From Rhodoglobus vestalii (lineage in GTDB: Bacteria; Actinomycetota; Actinomycetes; Actinomycetales; Microbacteriaceae), in contig NZ_VFRA01000001.1 of assembly GCF_006788895.1 (NCBI RefSeq), positions 806,001 through 870,000 of the forward strand: 64,000 nt of DNA, given 5' to 3'. Numbering within the stretch: the stretch's first letter is position 1; every line of letters starts with the position of its first letter. Below, in pieces: positions 1 to 9,483 of the stretch. A program made the position numbers and the translations under genes. The notes below the pieces were generated by a model. The model saw only the letters and a program-made list of their open reading frames with translations, searched no databases and had not been told where the DNA came from.

Positions 1-200
1 AGCAGAACGGCATCAACCCCCTCAACGGCGGCGGCGGCGGAGTTGAAGGGGATGATGCCAGCTTCGGCTGCGAGCGCGAGCCGAGGTTCCGCGATATCGA
101 AACCGTGGACGGTCAACTCGCTCGCGAGTCGGGTCGCCATGGGTAACCCCATCGCTCCGAGCCCGAGAACTGCAACGGTGTACGTGGTCTTCGTTGGCAT
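1..200 (-). CDS. ltnD: NAD(P)-dependent oxidoreductase, L-threonate dehydrogenase-like (3' part outside window)
   Basis: Only the first 66 or so codons lie in the window; the gene reads leftwards from an ATG at 198-200 and runs off the left edge. The N-terminus has the Rossmann dinucleotide-binding signature of the 3-hydroxyisobutyrate dehydrogenase superfamily (VAVLGLGAMGLPMA, residues 8-21), then the HGFDI strand that carries the ribose-binding acid. Members of this family oxidise beta-hydroxy acids; those beside an OtnK-type kinase and a GntR regulator are usually L-threonate or D-erythronate dehydrogenases (LtnD/PdxA2 pathways). The substrate is therefore inferred from neighbours, not from this fragment. 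Before the IS insertion the gene followed the kinase gene directly. A purine-rich GAAGGACC lies just upstream of the ATG as ribosome binding site. Confidence 0.7.
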   Translation of the reverse strand, partial: MPTKTTYTVAVLGLGAMGLPMATRLASELTVHGFDIAEPRLALAAEAGIIPFNSAAAAVEGVDAVL

Positions 201-240
201 GAGGGTCCTTCGTGATTCTGAGTGGTTGTTTGGGCAGCGA

Positions 241-1373
241 TGCCTAGGTGTACTGCCCAGGCAGGTTGGTTGAGTTTGTGTGGTGACACGCCCTGAGCTT
301 TGGGCGTTAGGAAGGCCTCCGGTTGTGGAGTGGAGATGTTCATGTAACCACTTCACCTACCGGAGGCCCTCGTGTCCCACGCTAATGCTGAACTGACCCC
401 GCGCGCCCGTCTGCGGCTGGCGCGCCTGATCGTCGAGGAAGGGTGGAGTATCGCGTCGGCGGCGAGGATGTTCCGGGTCTCGTGGCCGACCGCGAAACGG
501 TGGGCCCAGCGTTTCACCCAGCATGGCGACGCGGGGATGCAGGATCGCAGCTCCCGCCCTCGTCACTCGCCGAACAAGACGCCGGAGTCCCTCAAGCGCA
601 AGATCATCGCGTTGCGGTGGCGTAAACGTCTGGGACCGGTTCAGATCGCCGGCCAGCTGACAATCGCCCCGTCGACCGTGCACGCCGTGCTGGTGCGGTG
701 TCGGGTCAACCGACTCTCGTTCATCACCCGGCAGACAGGGGAACCGGTGCACCGTTACGAGCACGAGTATCCCGGCTCGATGATCCACGTTGATGTGACA
801 AAGTTCGGCAACATCCCCGACGGGGGTGGCCATCGTTACGTGGGACGCCAGCAAGGAGGCGCGAATCGTGCGGCGACCACTCGCCGCACAGGCATACGGG
901 CCGCGGACCGCACCGCGCGGCTGGGCACTTCGTTCGTGCACACCGTCATCGATGACAACTCCCGCGTCGCCTACGCGGAGATCTGCTCAGATGAGAAAGC
1001 CGATACTGCCATCGGGGTGCTGCAACGCGCGGTGCTCTGGTTCGCCGAACGCGGAGTGGTCGTCGAGCGTGTGCTCTCCGACAACGGGTCCGCTTACAAG
1101 TCGCACGCCTGGCGAGACGCCTGCACCGAACTCTCGCTCACGCCGAAACGGACCCGGCCCTACCGGCCTCAGACGAACGGGAAGATCGAACGCTTCCACC
1201 GCACCCTCGGCGGCGGCTGGGCCTACGGACGCTTCTACGGCTCCGACACCGAACGACGCGCCGCACTGCAACCATGGCTGCACTACTACAATCACCACAG
1301 GCTCCACTCCGCAATCGGAAACAAGCCACCCCTCAGCCGGTTAACTAACCTCCCCGGGCATTACACCTAGGCA
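241..1373 (+). mobile_element. Complete IS481-family insertion sequence
   Basis: A 1133-bp element bounded by imperfect terminal inverted repeats. The left end begins TGCCTAGGTGTACTGCCC and the reverse complement of the right end begins TGCCTAGGTGTAATGCCC; similarity continues for about 30 bp (241-272 against 1342-1373). The outer sequence GCGA is repeated directly at 237-240 and 1374-1377, consistent with a 4-bp target duplication; including the element tips, the 10-mer GCAGCGATGC occurs at both junctions. One transposase gene fills the element. Both ends and the reading frame are intact, so the copy may be recent and possibly active. It lies between the sugar-acid kinase and dehydrogenase genes. 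Confidence 0.9.
372..1370 (+). CDS. IS481-family DDE transposase
   Basis: A 332-residue transposase. Residues 10-60 form a helix-turn-helix of the leucine-zipper/HTH type (WSIASAARMFRVSWPTAKRW). The integrase core follows, with the DDE acids visible in MIHVDVTKFG, VLSDNGSAYKS and NGKIERFHRTL; the spacing between the last two is normal for this fold. The C-terminus has the family pattern YNHHRLHSAIGNKPP. The start is GTG at 372, six bases after GGAGG. The TAG stop lies inside the right inverted repeat, in the palindrome CCTAGG, which also provides the stop of the oppositely read kinase gene. Length matches full IS481 transposases, with no internal frameshift. Confidence 0.93.
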   Translation: MSHANAELTPRARLRLARLIVEEGWSIASAARMFRVSWPTAKRWAQRFTQHGDAGMQDRSSRPRHSPNKTPESLKRKIIALRWRKRLGPVQIAGQLTIAPSTVHAVLVRCRVNRLSFITRQTGEPVHRYEHEYPGSMIHVDVTKFGNIPDGGGHRYVGRQQGGANRAATTRRTGIRAADRTARLGTSFVHTVIDDNSRVAYAEICSDEKADTAIGVLQRAVLWFAERGVVVERVLSDNGSAYKSHAWRDACTELSLTPKRTRPYRPQTNGKIERFHRTLGGGWAYGRFYGSDTERRAALQPWLHYYNHHRLHSAIGNKPPLSRLTNLPGHYT

Positions 1374-2800
1374 GCGATGCTGGAAAGAGTCGTGACAACC
1401 TCGGTGAGCGATTCGTCGCCGCCGACGTTGCCCGCAAACACGATGTAGGGAATGCCCTGGGCTGGACCATCAACGGGCTCCCACAGCGAGACCAGGCCAG
1501 GCAGCATTGGGCCGCGCACAATCGCATGGCGGATGCCAAGGCCGTGAGAGGCGACGTCGCTTGACGTGATTCCACCCTTCGCAATCACGAAGCGCGGAGG
1601 CCGAGCAGCGAGAATCTGCTGTACAAGCTCAACCACGGCTGCGGATACCCGACGGGAGATGTCTAAGCTTTCATCGGCGTCGTCAGCGCTATGCAGCATC
1701 CGGCTGGTGTGGATGACAACGTCGCCTTCAGCGAGACACGCAACGGCAGTCTCAACGAGCGCTGCTAGGTGAACTTTTGCCGTGTCTGCGCCGAGGACTT
1801 GTTCGATGTCGAGTTCGAGCACGGCGGCCAGTGGTCGGCCCGCGATGAGCGAACTGAGCTGGCGAGTAGTCAGACCAACGTGCGAACCGACGACGATAAG
1901 TCCTCCGACTGCCGCAGAACCGTCTGCGCCAAATACTTCGAGGGAGTCGAGCGGTGCTCGCTGAGCTTGGCCGATGCGGGCGCGTACGAATGGCGGGCCG
2001 ACACGGTAGAGCAGGTTCTTACCTACGTCCTCTGCTGCGGCGAGTCCGAGGGCGAGAGCGCGAAGATCGTTCTCGGTGACAATGTCGACGACAACCGGTG
2101 TCGAGTCGGCGAGAATGGAGAGCGCCTCGACGATACCCTCGGTTCCGCCGCGCACGATGTCGAGCGTGAGCGCGACAACATCATCAGCCGCCCAGCGGCC
2201 GTGCGACTTTTCGGCAACATAGTCGCGCAGGTTTGAGTTGGCGTAGCCGAAGGTAGCGTCGCGGGCGAACTCGGTCTTCGCGACCGGGGTTAGTCCGTTG
2301 GAGGTGCGCATGTAGTGCACCGAGTCGATCGTGATGCGGCCAGCGTCAGGGAATGCAGGAACAATGATCACGGCATCCACAGAACTGCCGGTTGCCGCGA
2401 GCACGGTCTCGGCTATGACGTCGGTTTCGAGCGGAAAGTGGCCGCGCAGTGTTGAGTCGCCGCGACTAGCGAATGACACCGTGATGCCGCTGGAGACGGA
2501 TGCTGTAAGCGCGGCCGTGACGATCTCACGGTTGCGCTGGGCGGCGGTTTCGGCATCGAGGCTGCGGGTGTTGGTGAGCACGTAGACGGCGGGGGCGTCT
2601 TGCTTGAACGCCCAGGCGAAGTCGGATGCCTCCCACGAGGTGAGGACGGGGATATCTGCTACGGACTGAGTGCCGGTCGGGTCATCGTCGAGAACCACAA
2701 GAACGGTGGCGGGGCGAACGGCGTCGAGAGCAACGCGTCGAGGATCGATCAGAACCTCAGCGGGGAAAGGTGCCAGTAGGGCGCGCTCATCGATCATCAT
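1367..2800 (-). CDS. otnK: Four-carbon acid sugar kinase family protein (DUF1537/OtnK-like), C-terminus altered by IS
   Basis: A 477-residue protein of the four-carbon acid sugar kinase family, which phosphorylates 3-oxo-tetronate or related C4 sugar acids. The N-terminal signature DDDPTGTQ (about residues 37-44) is present, followed by the substrate domain; the C-terminal nucleotide domain contains RFVIAKGGITSSDVA and ends at VFAGNVGGDESL, near the normal family end. The last codons and the TAG stop are now read from the right end of the IS481 element. In the reconstructed empty site the frame would stay open about 39 more codons into ltnD. ATG at 2800 is followed directly by a second ATG at 2797, which is better spaced from the GAGGGAG ribosome site. 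It probably works with the regulator upstream and the dehydrogenase downstream. Confidence 0.85.
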   Translation of the reverse strand: MMIDERALLAPFPAEVLIDPRRVALDAVRPATVLVVLDDDPTGTQSVADIPVLTSWEASDFAWAFKQDAPAVYVLTNTRSLDAETAAQRNREIVTAALTASVSSGITVSFASRGDSTLRGHFPLETDVIAETVLAATGSSVDAVIIVPAFPDAGRITIDSVHYMRTSNGLTPVAKTEFARDATFGYANSNLRDYVAEKSHGRWAADDVVALTLDIVRGGTEGIVEALSILADSTPVVVDIVTENDLRALALGLAAAEDVGKNLLYRVGPPFVRARIGQAQRAPLDSLEVFGADGSAAVGGLIVVGSHVGLTTRQLSSLIAGRPLAAVLELDIEQVLGADTAKVHLAALVETAVACLAEGDVVIHTSRMLHSADDADESLDISRRVSAAVVELVQQILAARPPRFVIAKGGITSSDVASHGLGIRHAIVRGPMLPGLVSLWEPVDGPAQGIPYIVFAGNVGGDESLTEVVTTLSSIAA

Positions 2801-2816
2801 TCACTCCCTCGTAGAC

Positions 2817-2855
2817 AGATATCAGATATCTTATATCTTGCGAAAGCAATGTCAA
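2817..2855 (-). promoter_or_regulatory. Promoter with overlapping palindromic operator for the kinase operon
   Basis: On the minus strand a perfect -35 hexamer TTGACA (2850-2855) is followed after 16 bp by TAAGAT (2828-2833) as -10. The -10 lies inside a 22-bp imperfect palindrome at 2817-2838 (AGATAT at one end, ATATCT at the other; 20 of 22 positions symmetric). The placement suggests repression by the GntR regulator encoded immediately upstream. Confidence 0.65.
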
Positions 2856-2878
2856 GGGCGACCCCCAAAGGGTCACCC
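2856..2878 (-). terminator. Hairpin after gntR
   Basis: A 9-bp stem (2856-2864 with 2870-2878, one pair non-Watson-Crick on one strand) around a 5-base loop, lying between the gntR stop and the kinase promoter. There is only a weak T run after it, so it may be a terminator or simply an insulating structure. Confidence 0.4.
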
Positions 2879-2931
2879 GGAAGCGAGGGCAATATCAAGC
2901 TCACGCTAGAGGCCGCGAGCTAATGCGAGAT

Positions 2932-3639
2932 CTAGTTCGGAGACTTCAACACGAAGTGACGCAGGTCATTCGATGTCTGTGTCATGTGCGAGTCCATCGT
3001 CAGTCGAGCACGCTCGGCGTCCCCGCTGCGAATAGCCTCAAGCACCGACTCGTGTTCGGCGATAGCGTGCACCTGAATCTCGGGAACAGCAGACGTTTGC
3101 TGACGCTTATCGCGCATAACGCGAGCCAGCGGGTCAAACAAAACACCGACGAACACGTTGCCGGTCGCACGCAAAATCACATCGTGAAAAGCGATATCCG
3201 CCGAAACAAAAAGTTCCAAGTCCTCTGAAACATTGCCCCGACGCATGTCGTCAAGGTAAATCTCAAGCAACGCAACATCCGCATCGCTTCGTCGCGTAGC
3301 CGCGAGTGCCGCAGCACCCGTCTCGATCATGCGCCGCACTTCAACCAACTGCAGTGAAGCCTCGTCTTGGGCTGCACCGTGCGAGGCCATCCGCAACACC
3401 GGGGCGATATCGGTCCACTGAGCAATCGGAGTCACATAGGCTCCACGCCCGGCGACGACTCGAACCACGTTCTGGGTCTGCAGCGTTGCGAGCGCTTCAC
3501 GCAGCGTCATGCGGCTTACGTCGTACTCCTGACTAAGTTCGGCAGCCGTCGGCAGCGCCGCATCAGCCTCGAACTCGCCACTGACGATTCGGTCGAGCAG
3601 AGCATCCGCAACAACACTCACAAGAGACTTTCGTGCCAT
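2932..3639 (-). CDS. FadR-subfamily GntR transcriptional regulator
   Basis: A 235-residue regulator. The N-terminal winged helix is clear (LPTAAELSQEYDVSRMTLREALATLQ, about residues 29-54), followed by the wing VVRVVAGRGAYVTP. The C-terminal all-helical FCD domain has the metal/ligand residues typical of the family (EVRRMIETGAAALAA, DIAFHDVILRATGN, EHESVLEAIRSGD). FadR-type GntR proteins sense small organic acids and commonly repress adjacent sugar-acid catabolic genes. It precedes the kinase gene in the same direction, and a palindrome overlapping that promoter is its likely target. It is divergent from fba, with 161 bp between the starts, so control of fba is possible but unsupported. Confidence 0.88.
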   Translation of the reverse strand: MARKSLVSVVADALLDRIVSGEFEADAALPTAAELSQEYDVSRMTLREALATLQTQNVVRVVAGRGAYVTPIAQWTDIAPVLRMASHGAAQDEASLQLVEVRRMIETGAAALAATRRSDADVALLEIYLDDMRRGNVSEDLELFVSADIAFHDVILRATGNVFVGVLFDPLARVMRDKRQQTSAVPEIQVHAIAEHESVLEAIRSGDAERARLTMDSHMTQTSNDLRHFVLKSPN

Positions 3640-3800
3640 CGCCTGTACCCTTTCGTTGCCGATTTATCGTGGCCACTCTACCGGCGCGCGGTGACTCCAC
3701 CGGCAAACGTGAAACAGTTCGCGCCCATACAGAGCTGGTGGATAGAATCGACGCGAGCCGGACCAGAGCGGTACTCGGCTCTGTTCGAGGAGAGACAACT

Positions 3801-4826
<1,026 letters not shown>

Positions 4827-4873
4827 CCACTCACGCGGGTCGGCGTCAACTTTCGGGTTGGCCCCGTTCTGCT

Positions 4874-4890
4874 GCGCGCTTCGGCCGCGC
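4874..4890. terminator. UUCG-tetraloop hairpin between convergent genes
   Basis: GC-only stem (4874-4879 with 4884-4890, one bulged C) closed by C(TTCG)G. It lies in the 83-bp gap between fba and the leftward DUF6264-like gene. No T run follows on either strand, so termination is inferred from position and stability only. Confidence 0.45.
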
Positions 4891-4909
4891 GCTACTGCTA
4901 CCGCTACCG

Positions 4910-5494
4910 CTACTGCGGCTGCATGTTTTCAACGTAGGCGATAAAACCGGGGTCGCTCAGCACCGCGATGAACACGGCGACAACAAGAGTGATGCCTGCG
5001 ATCGTTGCGCCAACCAGGGGAATCCAGAATGCGATCCTCCGGCGCTGAATCTGAAGGAGAGCGAACACGATCGTGATGAGCAGCACGACAACGCGAACGA
5101 TGTTCGCCACTGCTCCGGCGTCGGCAGCAATCGCATCTGACGAGAAGGTGCCCGCCCCCTGCGCTTCGAGACCTTCGCGAAGCGCTGGCCCCAAGTCTGA
5201 AACCGTACCGAACGTGCTGATGACATCCACGACGCCAAAGAACAGCAGGGTAGAAGTGAGCAGAACATCCCACATGCGTCGTTTGCGCTCCGGCTTGACC
5301 GCGGCACTCGCCGTGTTCGCGAAACCGGGTTCCGCTGCACTTGGCGGCGCCAATTCTGGTGTGTGAGCACCAGTATCCGGCGACGGCGGCGTTTCGGCAG
5401 AGTCGTCAGCAGGCTTCTCGGGTGCGGCGGATGGGAGCGGCGCGTATTCGCCGTATTGCGGTCGGGGTCGCGGATCAGTCACTTCTACTGCCAA
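4910..5494 (-). CDS. DUF6264-like membrane protein
   Basis: About 194 residues. The first 75 are proline-, alanine- and acid-rich and probably disordered; then a positively charged RKRRMWD and three hydrophobic segments follow (about 80-100, 130-150, 158-182), in the pattern of DUF6264 proteins seen mainly in Microbacteriaceae. No catalytic motif is visible and the function is unknown. The frame begins at TTG 5494, overlapping the ispH stop by 10 bases; a GTG five codons later (5482) is an alternative start. The overlap suggests translational coupling with ispH. Confidence 0.7.
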   Translation of the reverse strand: MAVEVTDPRPRPQYGEYAPLPSAAPEKPADDSAETPPSPDTGAHTPELAPPSAAEPGFANTASAAVKPERKRRMWDVLLTSTLLFFGVVDVISTFGTVSDLGPALREGLEAQGAGTFSSDAIAADAGAVANIVRVVVLLITIVFALLQIQRRRIAFWIPLVGATIAGITLVVAVFIAVLSDPGFIAYVENMQPQ

Positions 5495-6570
5495 TCAAGT
5501 TTGCGATTGCGCCCGCCAAGGCCGCGCTCGTCGGGGTTTCCTGCAGCATCAGTGCGCAATTCTTTTGGCAGCGAGAACATCAGATCTTCTTCGGCGGTGA
5601 CGACGCTGGAGACGTCGCCATAGCCGGCATCGGCAAGGTCGGCGAGCACTTCTTGTACAAGAACTTCAGGAACGGATGCTCCACTGGTGACGCCCACGGT
5701 CGAGACTCCATCGAGCCACTCCTGCTTGATCTCGCTGGCGTAATCGACGCGGTAGGCGGCCTTGGCACCATTCTCGAGCGAAACATCCACGAGTCGCACG
5801 GTGTTGGAGCTGTTGGCACTGCCCACAACGATCACAAGTTCGGCCTCTCCGGCAACCTTCTTGATGGCCACCTGGCGGTTTTGGGTGGCGTAACAAATAT
5901 CGTCACTCGGCGGATCTTGCAGGGTGGGGAATCGTTCGCGCAGCAGTCGAACGGTTTCCATAGTTTCGTCGACACTCAGCGTGGTCTGCGAGAGCCACAC
6001 CAGATTGTCGGTGTTCTCAACGACGATATTGGGGACATCAGCGGGGCTATTGACGAGGATGGTGCGCTCGGGCGCATGCCCCATCGTGCCCTCGACCTCT
6101 TCGTGACCGTCGTGGCCGATGAGCAAGATTTGGTAGTTGTCGCGAGCGAAACGTGTCGCTTCACGGTGCACCTTCGTGACGAGCGGGCAGGTTGCATCGA
6201 TCGCGTGCAGTTCGCGATCGGCAGCAGCCTTCACTACAGCCGGAGAGACTCCATGGGCAGAGAACACCACGGTTGACCCCTCAGGAACCTCGTCGACCTC
6301 GTCGACGAAAATCGCGCCCTGAGCTTCGAGGGTCGTGACCACGTGGACGTTGTGCACAATTTGCTTGCGCACATAGATGGGAGCGCCGTAGTTGGCGAGT
6401 GCTTTCTCGACGGCGATAACAGCGCGGTCTACCCCTGCACAGTAGCCACGAGGCGCAGCCAAAATCACGCGTTTGTGGCCGACAACCGGCAAATCTTTCA
6501 ACTTTTCGCGGCGCGCGGGCATCGGGGGCATCGCTAGCGCTTGGGCGCTTCCGTTAGAAATGGTGCTCAC
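5485..6570 (-). CDS. ispH: 4-hydroxy-3-methylbut-2-enyl diphosphate reductase
   Basis: A 361-residue Fe-S enzyme that makes IPP and DMAPP in the last step of the methylerythritol phosphate pathway. All three cluster cysteines can be placed: [12 protein letters not shown] (about residue 44), [11 protein letters not shown] and ICYATQNRQ. The HxxHGVSP and SANSSNT motifs that bind the diphosphate are also present ([23 protein letters not shown]). The first 30 residues extend beyond the core and are poorly conserved in actinobacteria. ispE of the same pathway lies at 56 kb. The gene is followed by the overlapping DUF6264-like gene and is divergent from xseA. Confidence 0.96.
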   Translation of the reverse strand: MSTISNGSAQALAMPPMPARREKLKDLPVVGHKRVILAAPRGYCAGVDRAVIAVEKALANYGAPIYVRKQIVHNVHVVTTLEAQGAIFVDEVDEVPEGSTVVFSAHGVSPAVVKAAADRELHAIDATCPLVTKVHREATRFARDNYQILLIGHDGHEEVEGTMGHAPERTILVNSPADVPNIVVENTDNLVWLSQTTLSVDETMETVRLLRERFPTLQDPPSDDICYATQNRQVAIKKVAGEAELVIVVGSANSSNTVRLVDVSLENGAKAAYRVDYASEIKQEWLDGVSTVGVTSGASVPEVLVQEVLADLADAGYGDVSSVVTAEEDLMFSLPKELRTDAAGNPDERGLGGRNRKLDWQ

Positions 6571-6666
6571 CTAGTCGATTCTACCGAACAGTGCTGCACG
6601 AACGCCGAGCGCACGGCCGCATCAGTGGCATCCTTTACCCTGTACTGACGAGCTTGAGGAGGCTAG

Positions 6667-7887
6667 ATGACCATCGCAGAGGGCGCGCCCACCGTCGATA
6701 CTCCGTGGCCGGTCTCGGTGCTGTCGCAGAAAGTTCGCGGATGGATCGAACGGCTCGGCACTGCGTGGGTGGAAGGTGAAATCACCCAGTGGGGTGGTTC
6801 GGGCGGCAACATCTACGGCAAGCTCAAAGATCTCGAAGTTGATGCCACCATCTCCTTCACTATTTGGTCATCGGTTCGCACCAAGCTTCCGAACGACCTG
6901 AAGCAGGGCGACCGCGTTGTCGCGCTCGTCAAGCCCAACTACTGGGTCAAGGGTGGCACCCTCACAATGCAGGTGCTGGAGATGCGGCATGTTGGGCTCG
7001 GCGACCTGCTTGAACGCCTTGAACTGCTGCGCCAGAAGCTGCACGCTGAGGGGCTCTTCGAGCACAAGAAGCCGCTGCCGTTTCTCCCCAACTGCATCGG
7101 GCTCGTCACTGCCAAAGATAGTGACGCCGAGAAAGATGTCGTGCGCAACGCCCAATTGCGCTGGCCGTCGGTGAAGTTTCGCACCGCACACGCCGCGGTG
7201 CAGGGCGAGCGCGCCGTCAAAGAGGTCTCAGACGGCATTCGACTATTGGATGCCGACCCCGAGGTTGATGTCATCATCGTTGCCCGCGGAGGTGGAGACT
7301 TTCAGAACCTGCTCGTCTTCAGCGATGAGTCGTTGGTGCGCACGGCTGCCGCCTGCCAGACTCCTCTGGTCTCTGCGATCGGCCACGAGAATGATAGGCC
7401 GCTCCTCGATGAGGTAGCTGATTTGCGAGCATCCACGCCCACAGATGCAGCCAAGCGGGTTGTTCCGGATGTCGCGGAAGAGTTGAGTCGTGTGCAGCAG
7501 GCGCGCGCGGCAATGCGATTGCGCATCACGCAACGTTTGAGCAACGAGGGCGATCGCCTAGAGTCACTGCGCACGAGGCCGGTACTGGCGAATCCGGTGT
7601 CTCTGGTGGATGCCCACGCCGATGAGCTTTCACGTTACGTCTCTCGCAGCCATGAACTGGTCGAGCGTGCGATCGAGAAGGCGCAGGCGGGTATGACCGA
7701 ATTGACGGGTCAATTGCGTGCCCTCTCTCCTCAGCGCACGCTGCAGCGCGGTTATGCGATTGCCCAGCTTTCGGACGGCACAGCCCTACGTTCACGCGCC
7801 GATGCCACCGAGGGCACCCAGTTGTTGCTCACGGTGGCTGATGGCAAGATTTCCACCACTGTCACCGACCAGCCGGCCGATAGCTAG
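6667..7887 (+). CDS. xseA: Exodeoxyribonuclease VII large subunit
   Basis: A 406-residue catalytic subunit of exonuclease VII, which degrades single-stranded DNA from both ends into acid-soluble oligonucleotides. An N-terminal OB fold (residues 10-110, WVEGEITQW...) is followed by the catalytic domain with the family signature DVIIVARGGGDFQNLLVFSDE and SAIGHENDRPLLDEVADLRASTPTDAA. The C-terminal coiled coil (from residue 270) binds small subunits. The ATG at 6667 follows a strong GAGGAGG site. It is the first gene of a run xseA-xseB-DUF4245-carbonic anhydrase with close or overlapping junctions. Confidence 0.96.
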   Translation: MTIAEGAPTVDTPWPVSVLSQKVRGWIERLGTAWVEGEITQWGGSGGNIYGKLKDLEVDATISFTIWSSVRTKLPNDLKQGDRVVALVKPNYWVKGGTLTMQVLEMRHVGLGDLLERLELLRQKLHAEGLFEHKKPLPFLPNCIGLVTAKDSDAEKDVVRNAQLRWPSVKFRTAHAAVQGERAVKEVSDGIRLLDADPEVDVIIVARGGGDFQNLLVFSDESLVRTAAACQTPLVSAIGHENDRPLLDEVADLRASTPTDAAKRVVPDVAEELSRVQQARAAMRLRITQRLSNEGDRLESLRTRPVLANPVSLVDAHADELSRYVSRSHELVERAIEKAQAGMTELTGQLRALSPQRTLQRGYAIAQLSDGTALRSRADATEGTQLLLTVADGKISTTVTDQPADS

Positions 7888-7906
7888 AGAGCAGTAGAAT
7901 TAGATC

Positions 7907-8140
7907 GTGGCTACCCCCAAAAAGATTTCTGTCAGCGACCTCAGCTATGAACAGGCGCGGGATGAACTCATCGCCGTGGTCGGTGAGCTTGAGCAGGGTT
8001 CAGCGACGCTCGAACAGTCTCTTGCCCTCTGGGAACGCGGCGAAGCTCTGGCTCAACGCTGCGAGGAATGGCTTGTTGGCGCGCGAGCGCGACTCGATGC
8101 CGCCCGCACTTCCTCCCCTACTTCAGGCGTGGGGCAGTAA
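7907..8140 (+). CDS. xseB: Exodeoxyribonuclease VII small subunit
   Basis: A 77-residue helical partner of XseA. The family pattern is clear: [45 protein letters not shown]. Several small subunits bind the XseA coiled coil. The start is GTG at 7907, 19 bases after the xseA stop, and the TAA stop overlaps the ATG of the next gene (TAATG), indicating coupled translation. Confidence 0.94.
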   Translation: MATPKKISVSDLSYEQARDELIAVVGELEQGSATLEQSLALWERGEALAQRCEEWLVGARARLDAARTSSPTSGVGQ

Positions 8141-8790
8141 TGGCCAAGAAGAGTACCCCGCGCGTCGTGGCCGAGCTGGGGCGCCCAGAGACCTCAGCGG
8201 AGACCTTCGCGCGCAAAGCCGAAAACTCTCGCAAGCATCGTGCAAACCAGACCCTCTTTAACCTCGTAATTGCCACGGGCGCCTCGCTCGGTGTTGTGCT
8301 TTTTCTTGTATTGGTGGTTGTTCGCCCCACCGACACCACACCAGTGTCGGCCGACTATCAAACCATTGCGGCGGAAGCGCAAACGGATGCGAGCGAACCC
8401 CTCCTTGCTCCGGCGTTGCCCGATGATTGGTACTCCAATTCGGCCAGGCTGGGTACGAACTCCTCTGTTCAGACCTGGTATGTCGGCTTGGTGACACCGT
8501 TGTCGCCCTCATCACCGTCCGCACAGTTCATCGCCCTTGAGCAGGGAATTGATGCCAACGACACCTGGTTGGCGATCGTCACCGATAACGCGCTGGCAAC
8601 CGGCACGACGACGATCGATGGAATCGACTGGACGATCTATGACCGTCGCTCTTCCCCTGACACCGGAAACTACGCTTATTCGATGTCGGCGCAGATTGCG
8701 GACAGCACGGTTGTGTTGCACGGAACCGCCAGCACGGCAGAGTTCGAACTGTTGGCAGCGTCAATCGCCACCAAGGCGTCGCTGGAGTGA
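8140..8790 (+). CDS. DUF4245-type membrane-anchored protein
   Basis: A 216-residue protein with one transmembrane helix (about residues 42-64) after a basic N-terminus, then an extracytoplasmic domain. The features fit the DUF4245 family, which is found beside xseAB or fumarase genes in many actinobacteria; its function is unknown. The WYVGLVTP and IDWTIYDRR segments are typical conserved stretches. The ATG overlaps the xseB stop, and its own TGA overlaps the GTG of the carbonic anhydrase gene, so the four genes look like one operon. Confidence 0.8.
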   Translation: MAKKSTPRVVAELGRPETSAETFARKAENSRKHRANQTLFNLVIATGASLGVVLFLVLVVVRPTDTTPVSADYQTIAAEAQTDASEPLLAPALPDDWYSNSARLGTNSSVQTWYVGLVTPLSPSSPSAQFIALEQGIDANDTWLAIVTDNALATGTTTIDGIDWTIYDRRSSPDTGNYAYSMSAQIADSTVVLHGTASTAEFELLAASIATKASLE

Positions 8791-9428
8791 CGACTCCCAC
8801 ACGCACACCGGCACAGGTGTGGAACGAAATGTCGCGCGGCAACGAGCGTTTCATTGCCGGTGAGCCCTATCACCCTCGTCAAGATGTTGAGCGACGCACC
8901 GAACTCGCAAACGCCCAGGCACCCCACGCTGCTCTCTTCGGGTGCAGTGATTCACGCCTAGCTGCTGAGATCATTTTTGATAAAGGACTCGGCGATCTAT
9001 TTGTGGTGCGGAACGCCGGCCAGATCATCTCTGACTCGGTGGTCGGATCGCTGGAGTATGCGGTCAGCGTTCTCAATGTGCCGCTGATCTTGGTTCTCGG
9101 CCACGATGAGTGCGGTGCCGTGGCTGCCGCCATTGCCTCACAGGGGGCCGAGCATCCCGCACTGCCCCCGCACATCGAGTCACTCATCGCAAAGATCGTG
9201 CCCGCCGTGCGCCGCGTGGCTGGCAGCGAGACCGGGTTCGTCGACACAACCACCATCAGCTCAACGGATGTCGGCCGCGAACACCTGCGCGAAACCATTG
9301 CAGAACTAGTGAGCTCCTCAGAACTTATTAGCGAGGCAATTGCCGCGGGTACGCTTGCAGTAGTGGGCGCGAACTATCGCTTGCTTGAAGGTAGGGCAGT
9401 GCCAGACGTCATCGTCGGCACCGTGTAG
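8787..9428 (+). CDS. Beta-class carbonic anhydrase
   Basis: A 213-residue enzyme that interconverts CO2 and bicarbonate. Zinc ligands and the catalytic dyad are all visible: CSDSR (Cys53, Asp55, Arg57) and HDEC (His106, Cys109). [19 protein letters not shown] is the conserved core strand-helix. The GTG start at 8787 overlaps the stop of the DUF4245-like gene (GTGA). Bicarbonate supply for carboxylases is the normal role. Fumarase follows 55 bp downstream in the same direction. Confidence 0.95.
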   Translation: MTTPTRTPAQVWNEMSRGNERFIAGEPYHPRQDVERRTELANAQAPHAALFGCSDSRLAAEIIFDKGLGDLFVVRNAGQIISDSVVGSLEYAVSVLNVPLILVLGHDECGAVAAAIASQGAEHPALPPHIESLIAKIVPAVRRVAGSETGFVDTTTISSTDVGREHLRETIAELVSSSELISEAIAAGTLAVVGANYRLLEGRAVPDVIVGTV

Positions 9429-9483
9429 CGCTCTCCACCACGTTCTCCCACCAATTCGCTCGCAAACAAAGGACCATAACGCT

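Noticed and set aside
826..1344. Second gene or -1 frame product inside the IS element
   Set aside because: The alternative plus-strand frame is arginine/serine/threonine rich, has no DDE motif and is a shadow of the single-frame transposase.
4847..4920. CTACCG/CTACTG short repeats after fba as a functional element
   Set aside because: Only a few degenerate hexamers that partly overlap the hairpin and the next gene; nothing beyond low complexity.
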